NCBI GenBank assembly: GCA_048883405.1
Contig: JBHLQS010000131.1
Span: 1 to 8,036, forward strand
DNA length: 8,036 nt
Source of the DNA: SMTZ1-83 sp048883405
Lineage (GTDB): Archaea > Asgardarchaeota > Thorarchaeia > Thorarchaeales > Thorarchaeaceae
Direction of reading: 5' to 3'
In this document: positions 6,055 through 8,036 of the stretch, in pieces
Position numbering within the stretch: position 1 is the stretch's first letter
How the letters are laid out: every line of letters starts with the position of its first letter
The notes under the pieces: generated by a model
The model's database searches: none
Seen by the model: the letters and a program-made list of their open reading frames with translations, nothing else
What the model was told of the DNA's origin: nothing
Position numbers and translations under genes: made by a program

Positions 6055-7209
6055 ATGACCAACAGTCAGAGAGTACTAGCACTTGCCAAGAACTTGATTG
6101 CTACAAACTCTGAGAATCCACCTGGAAGAGAGAAAGAAGTAGCAGAAGTTCTTCGGTCACATTTGGAACCCCATGGTATTCTCTGTACTCAGGTAGGTTC
6201 AGATGATAGACCTAACCTTCTCTTCTCTACTCATGAAGGTGACATGGGATCACTCGTACTCCATGGACACATGGATACAGTTCCTGCTGGTCCCATAGAG
6301 AAATGGAAATTCGACCCTTTTGGGTGCATAATGGCCAACGGGCGTCTATATGGTAGAGGCGCTGCTGATATGAAGGGACCTTTAGCAGCTTTGGCTGAAA
6401 CTATGATTCTGTACAAGAGGGAGAACCACAAAGAGCCCCTTCTTCTGCTTGCAACTTCCAACGAGGAGAATGGCCTACTCGGCGCGGAAGAGGTCGCTGA
6501 CTCTGGAATATTGCAGGGCGTTGAATATGGGGTATGCGCAGAACCAACAGGCCTGCAGCTCTTTTTGGGTGAGAAAGGTGTTGTCTGGGTAAAAGTCACT
6601 GCGAAAGGAAAGACAGGTCATAGCTCTCGTCCTGACACAGGAATGAATGCCATCGATTTATGCATTCAAGCGATACAGGTATTGACACAGGGAGATTATC
6701 CAAGCAAACCCGACGCGCTTCTGGGAAATCATACCATGAATGTAGGTAGGATAAAGGGCGGGACACAACAGGGGGTCATACCTGAATCCTGTGAAGCTCT
6801 AATCGACATGCGGATAGTAAAAGGCCAGACACCAGAGTCAATAATGAATCTCATGCAGCAACATCTGGATGATGCAGGCATCGGACAGCACATCTCCATT
6901 GAGAATTACAATAGGTCTTACACGACGATAACTCCCGTTGATTCCAAGATTGTGCGATTCGCTTCCAGCGCCATAGTGGATTTGACAGGCTTGCCACCCA
7001 AGTTAGGTGTAGCCACATATGGAAGTGATTCATCAGTGCTCCAAAATAGAGTTGGGATTTCTAACATAATTTACGGTCCCGGCTCAATCGCTCAGGCCCA
7101 TCAACCTAATGAGTATATAGAGATTGATGAACTCCTGAAGTCAATAGATGTGTATCTTCACATTGCACGCGCTTTTGATGATGAAAAGCAGAATCCGCAA
7201 ATTAGATAA
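6055..7209 (+). CDS. M20 family metallopeptidase (ArgE/DapE-like deacylase)
   Basis: This is a zinc-dependent amidohydrolase of the M20/ArgE-DapE-CPG2 family, 384 residues, the normal length. The expected metal and catalytic residues are all present: HGHMD (H72 metal, D74), GRGAADMKG (bridging D105), SNEENG (general base E137, metal E138), AEPTG (E163), the dimerisation-domain GKTGHSS (H189) and the final metal ligand in AQAHQPNE (H349). The lid/dimerisation domain spans roughly residues 172-290. The enzyme would remove an acyl group from an N-acylated amino acid or cleave a dipeptide in the cytoplasm. Family members include N-acetylornithine and N-succinyl-diaminopimelate deacylases, and the sequence alone does not separate them. 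Start ATG 6055 was chosen for its GAGGT site and because the N-terminal helix begins there. The open frame extends 62 codons further upstream, but through promoter-like sequence. It is followed 45 bases later by an aminotransferase, probably in one operon. Confidence 0.93.
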   Translation: MTNSQRVLALAKNLIATNSENPPGREKEVAEVLRSHLEPHGILCTQVGSDDRPNLLFSTHEGDMGSLVLHGHMDTVPAGPIEKWKFDPFGCIMANGRLYGRGAADMKGPLAALAETMILYKRENHKEPLLLLATSNEENGLLGAEEVADSGILQGVEYGVCAEPTGLQLFLGEKGVVWVKVTAKGKTGHSSRPDTGMNAIDLCIQAIQVLTQGDYPSKPDALLGNHTMNVGRIKGGTQQGVIPESCEALIDMRIVKGQTPESIMNLMQQHLDDAGIGQHISIENYNRSYTTITPVDSKIVRFASSAIVDLTGLPPKLGVATYGSDSSVLQNRVGISNIIYGPGSIAQAHQPNEYIEIDELLKSIDVYLHIARAFDDEKQNPQIR

Positions 7210-7254
7210 TGGGGTGATACGCCGTGCGGTCCTGTCCCTCCTTGGAAGTGAGAT

Positions 7255-8036
7255 ATGATGGATGAGAAGCATATCGGAATTCTCAAAGAACTTGGTTTCG
7301 AAGATATCGAATCCGCCAAGATGACGAATGACTATTGGAAAAAGAGAGGAGCTGATGCGCTAGCTCTGCTCACTCAAGACAGAGATGTGTATGGTTGTCT
7401 TGACCACACCATGGGAGACGGAGTGCGAATGTATGATATTGAGGGTACAGAGTACCTAGACGTGACGGGAGGAGTTGCTGTGCGCGCGTTTGGTCTAAGG
7501 TACAAACCCTATCTGGACTTTCAGACTCGCATTATGGATGTGGTTCATGAGCTTCCAGGTTCTGACTTCGACGCAATTCCTCAGACGCTCCTCGCAGAAA
7601 AACTATCTAGAATCACTCCTGGTGACCACAAGAAGCGTGTTGCATTTACCACATCCGGAGGTCGTGCTGTGGAGGGATGCATGAAATCAGCCATGGACCT
7701 TTCTGGGAAACGGCGGTTTGTCACCTTCAGACCAGCTTTTCATGGTCGAACGGGCTATGCTCTGGCACTGACAGCAACCAACTCTAAGCACAAATCAGGA
7801 TTCCCCCAGGGAGTAGATGTAATTCGGGTTTTCTATCCCTACTGTTATCGCTGTCCTTATGGTCAAAAGGAAGAGGACTGCAACCTAGAATGTGTGGAAT
7901 CTCTTCGGTATGCACTTCAAGTTGAGGGGAATGACATTGCAGCAACCGTCATGGAACCGATAGCGGGGGAGGGAGGTCTCATCGTTCCCCCAGCAAAGGC
8001 AGTCAAAGGGATGTATGAAGTGACGAAGGAAGTTGG
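7255..8036 (+). CDS. Class III PLP-dependent aminotransferase (3' end outside window)
   Basis: The first 260 codons of a fold-type I, class III (omega) aminotransferase are present. Class members include acetylornithine, ornithine and 4-aminobutyrate aminotransferases. Visible motifs are DGVRMYDIEGTEYLD (55-69), the phosphate-binding TSGGRAVE (133-140), FHGRTGYAL (162-170, cofactor-stacking region) and MEPIAGEGG (233-241). The DEV/Q loop and the Schiff-base lysine lie beyond the window edge. Most homologues read SGxEAxE in the phosphate loop; here Arg137 replaces the Glu. A Cys-rich insertion, C197-x2-C200-x8-C209-x3-C213, follows the FHGRT region and looks able to bind a metal. Similar insertions are recalled from archaeal relatives. 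GGAAG at 7244-7248 lies six bases before ATG 7255 and nine before ATG 7258, so either Met may start. Co-directional with the M20 gene, it is likely its partner in amino-acid metabolism. Confidence 0.92.
   Translation, partial: MMDEKHIGILKELGFEDIESAKMTNDYWKKRGADALALLTQDRDVYGCLDHTMGDGVRMYDIEGTEYLDVTGGVAVRAFGLRYKPYLDFQTRIMDVVHELPGSDFDAIPQTLLAEKLSRITPGDHKKRVAFTTSGGRAVEGCMKSAMDLSGKRRFVTFRPAFHGRTGYALALTATNSKHKSGFPQGVDVIRVFYPYCYRCPYGQKEEDCNLECVESLRYALQVEGNDIAATVMEPIAGEGGLIVPPAKAVKGMYEVTKEV

Noticed and set aside
1..8036. Defence island, mobile element or CRISPR array
   Set aside because: No transposase, integrase, repeat-spacer pattern, terminal repeats or known defence protein was seen on either strand.

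Overview
The window reads as a stretch of archaeal chromosome. The clearest evidence is a replicative family-B DNA polymerase with motifs of the crenarchaeal PolB1 type (KxxxNAxYG motif B, YGDTDS motif C). It is joined by a PPC/DUF296 protein, short archaeal-style intergenic regions with AT-rich TATA-like elements, and GAGGT-type ribosome binding sites. The moderate base composition, the PolB1-like enzyme with an acidic N-terminal extension and a Cys-rich zinc-ribbon protein together suggest an Asgard archaeon, possibly Thorarchaeia-like. That placement is inference and was not tested by any search.

Layout. On the minus strand at the left edge (1-438) lies a PPC/DUF296 domain gene whose 3' end is off the window. 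It is divergent from the large polymerase gene on the plus strand (515-3313). Next is a plus-strand gene of about 340 codons for a probable TIM-barrel, glycosidase-like protein (3419-4450). It converges, with an 8-base gap, on a minus-strand gene for a protein with two cysteine clusters and a low-complexity linker (4459-5304). A 182-base divergent spacer separates that gene from a small four-helix membrane protein (5487-5855). A non-coding leader of about 200 bases with two hairpins follows. The window closes with an M20 metallopeptidase/deacylase (6055-7209) and, 45 bases on, a class III PLP aminotransferase cut by the window end (7255 onward).

How the genes work together. Only two relationships look meaningful. 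The M20 enzyme and the aminotransferase are co-directional and probably co-transcribed. Their families pair naturally in amino-acid metabolism (N-acyl amino acid deacylation and omega-transamination, as in ArgE/ArgD- or DapE/DapC-like steps), but the exact substrate cannot be read here. The polymerase appears to carry PCNA-binding (PIP) motifs at both termini, which is the most interesting signal in the window. No mobile element, CRISPR array, rRNA or defence system was seen, and no complete tRNA could be folded. The rest is ordinary housekeeping or poorly characterised archaeal gene content.
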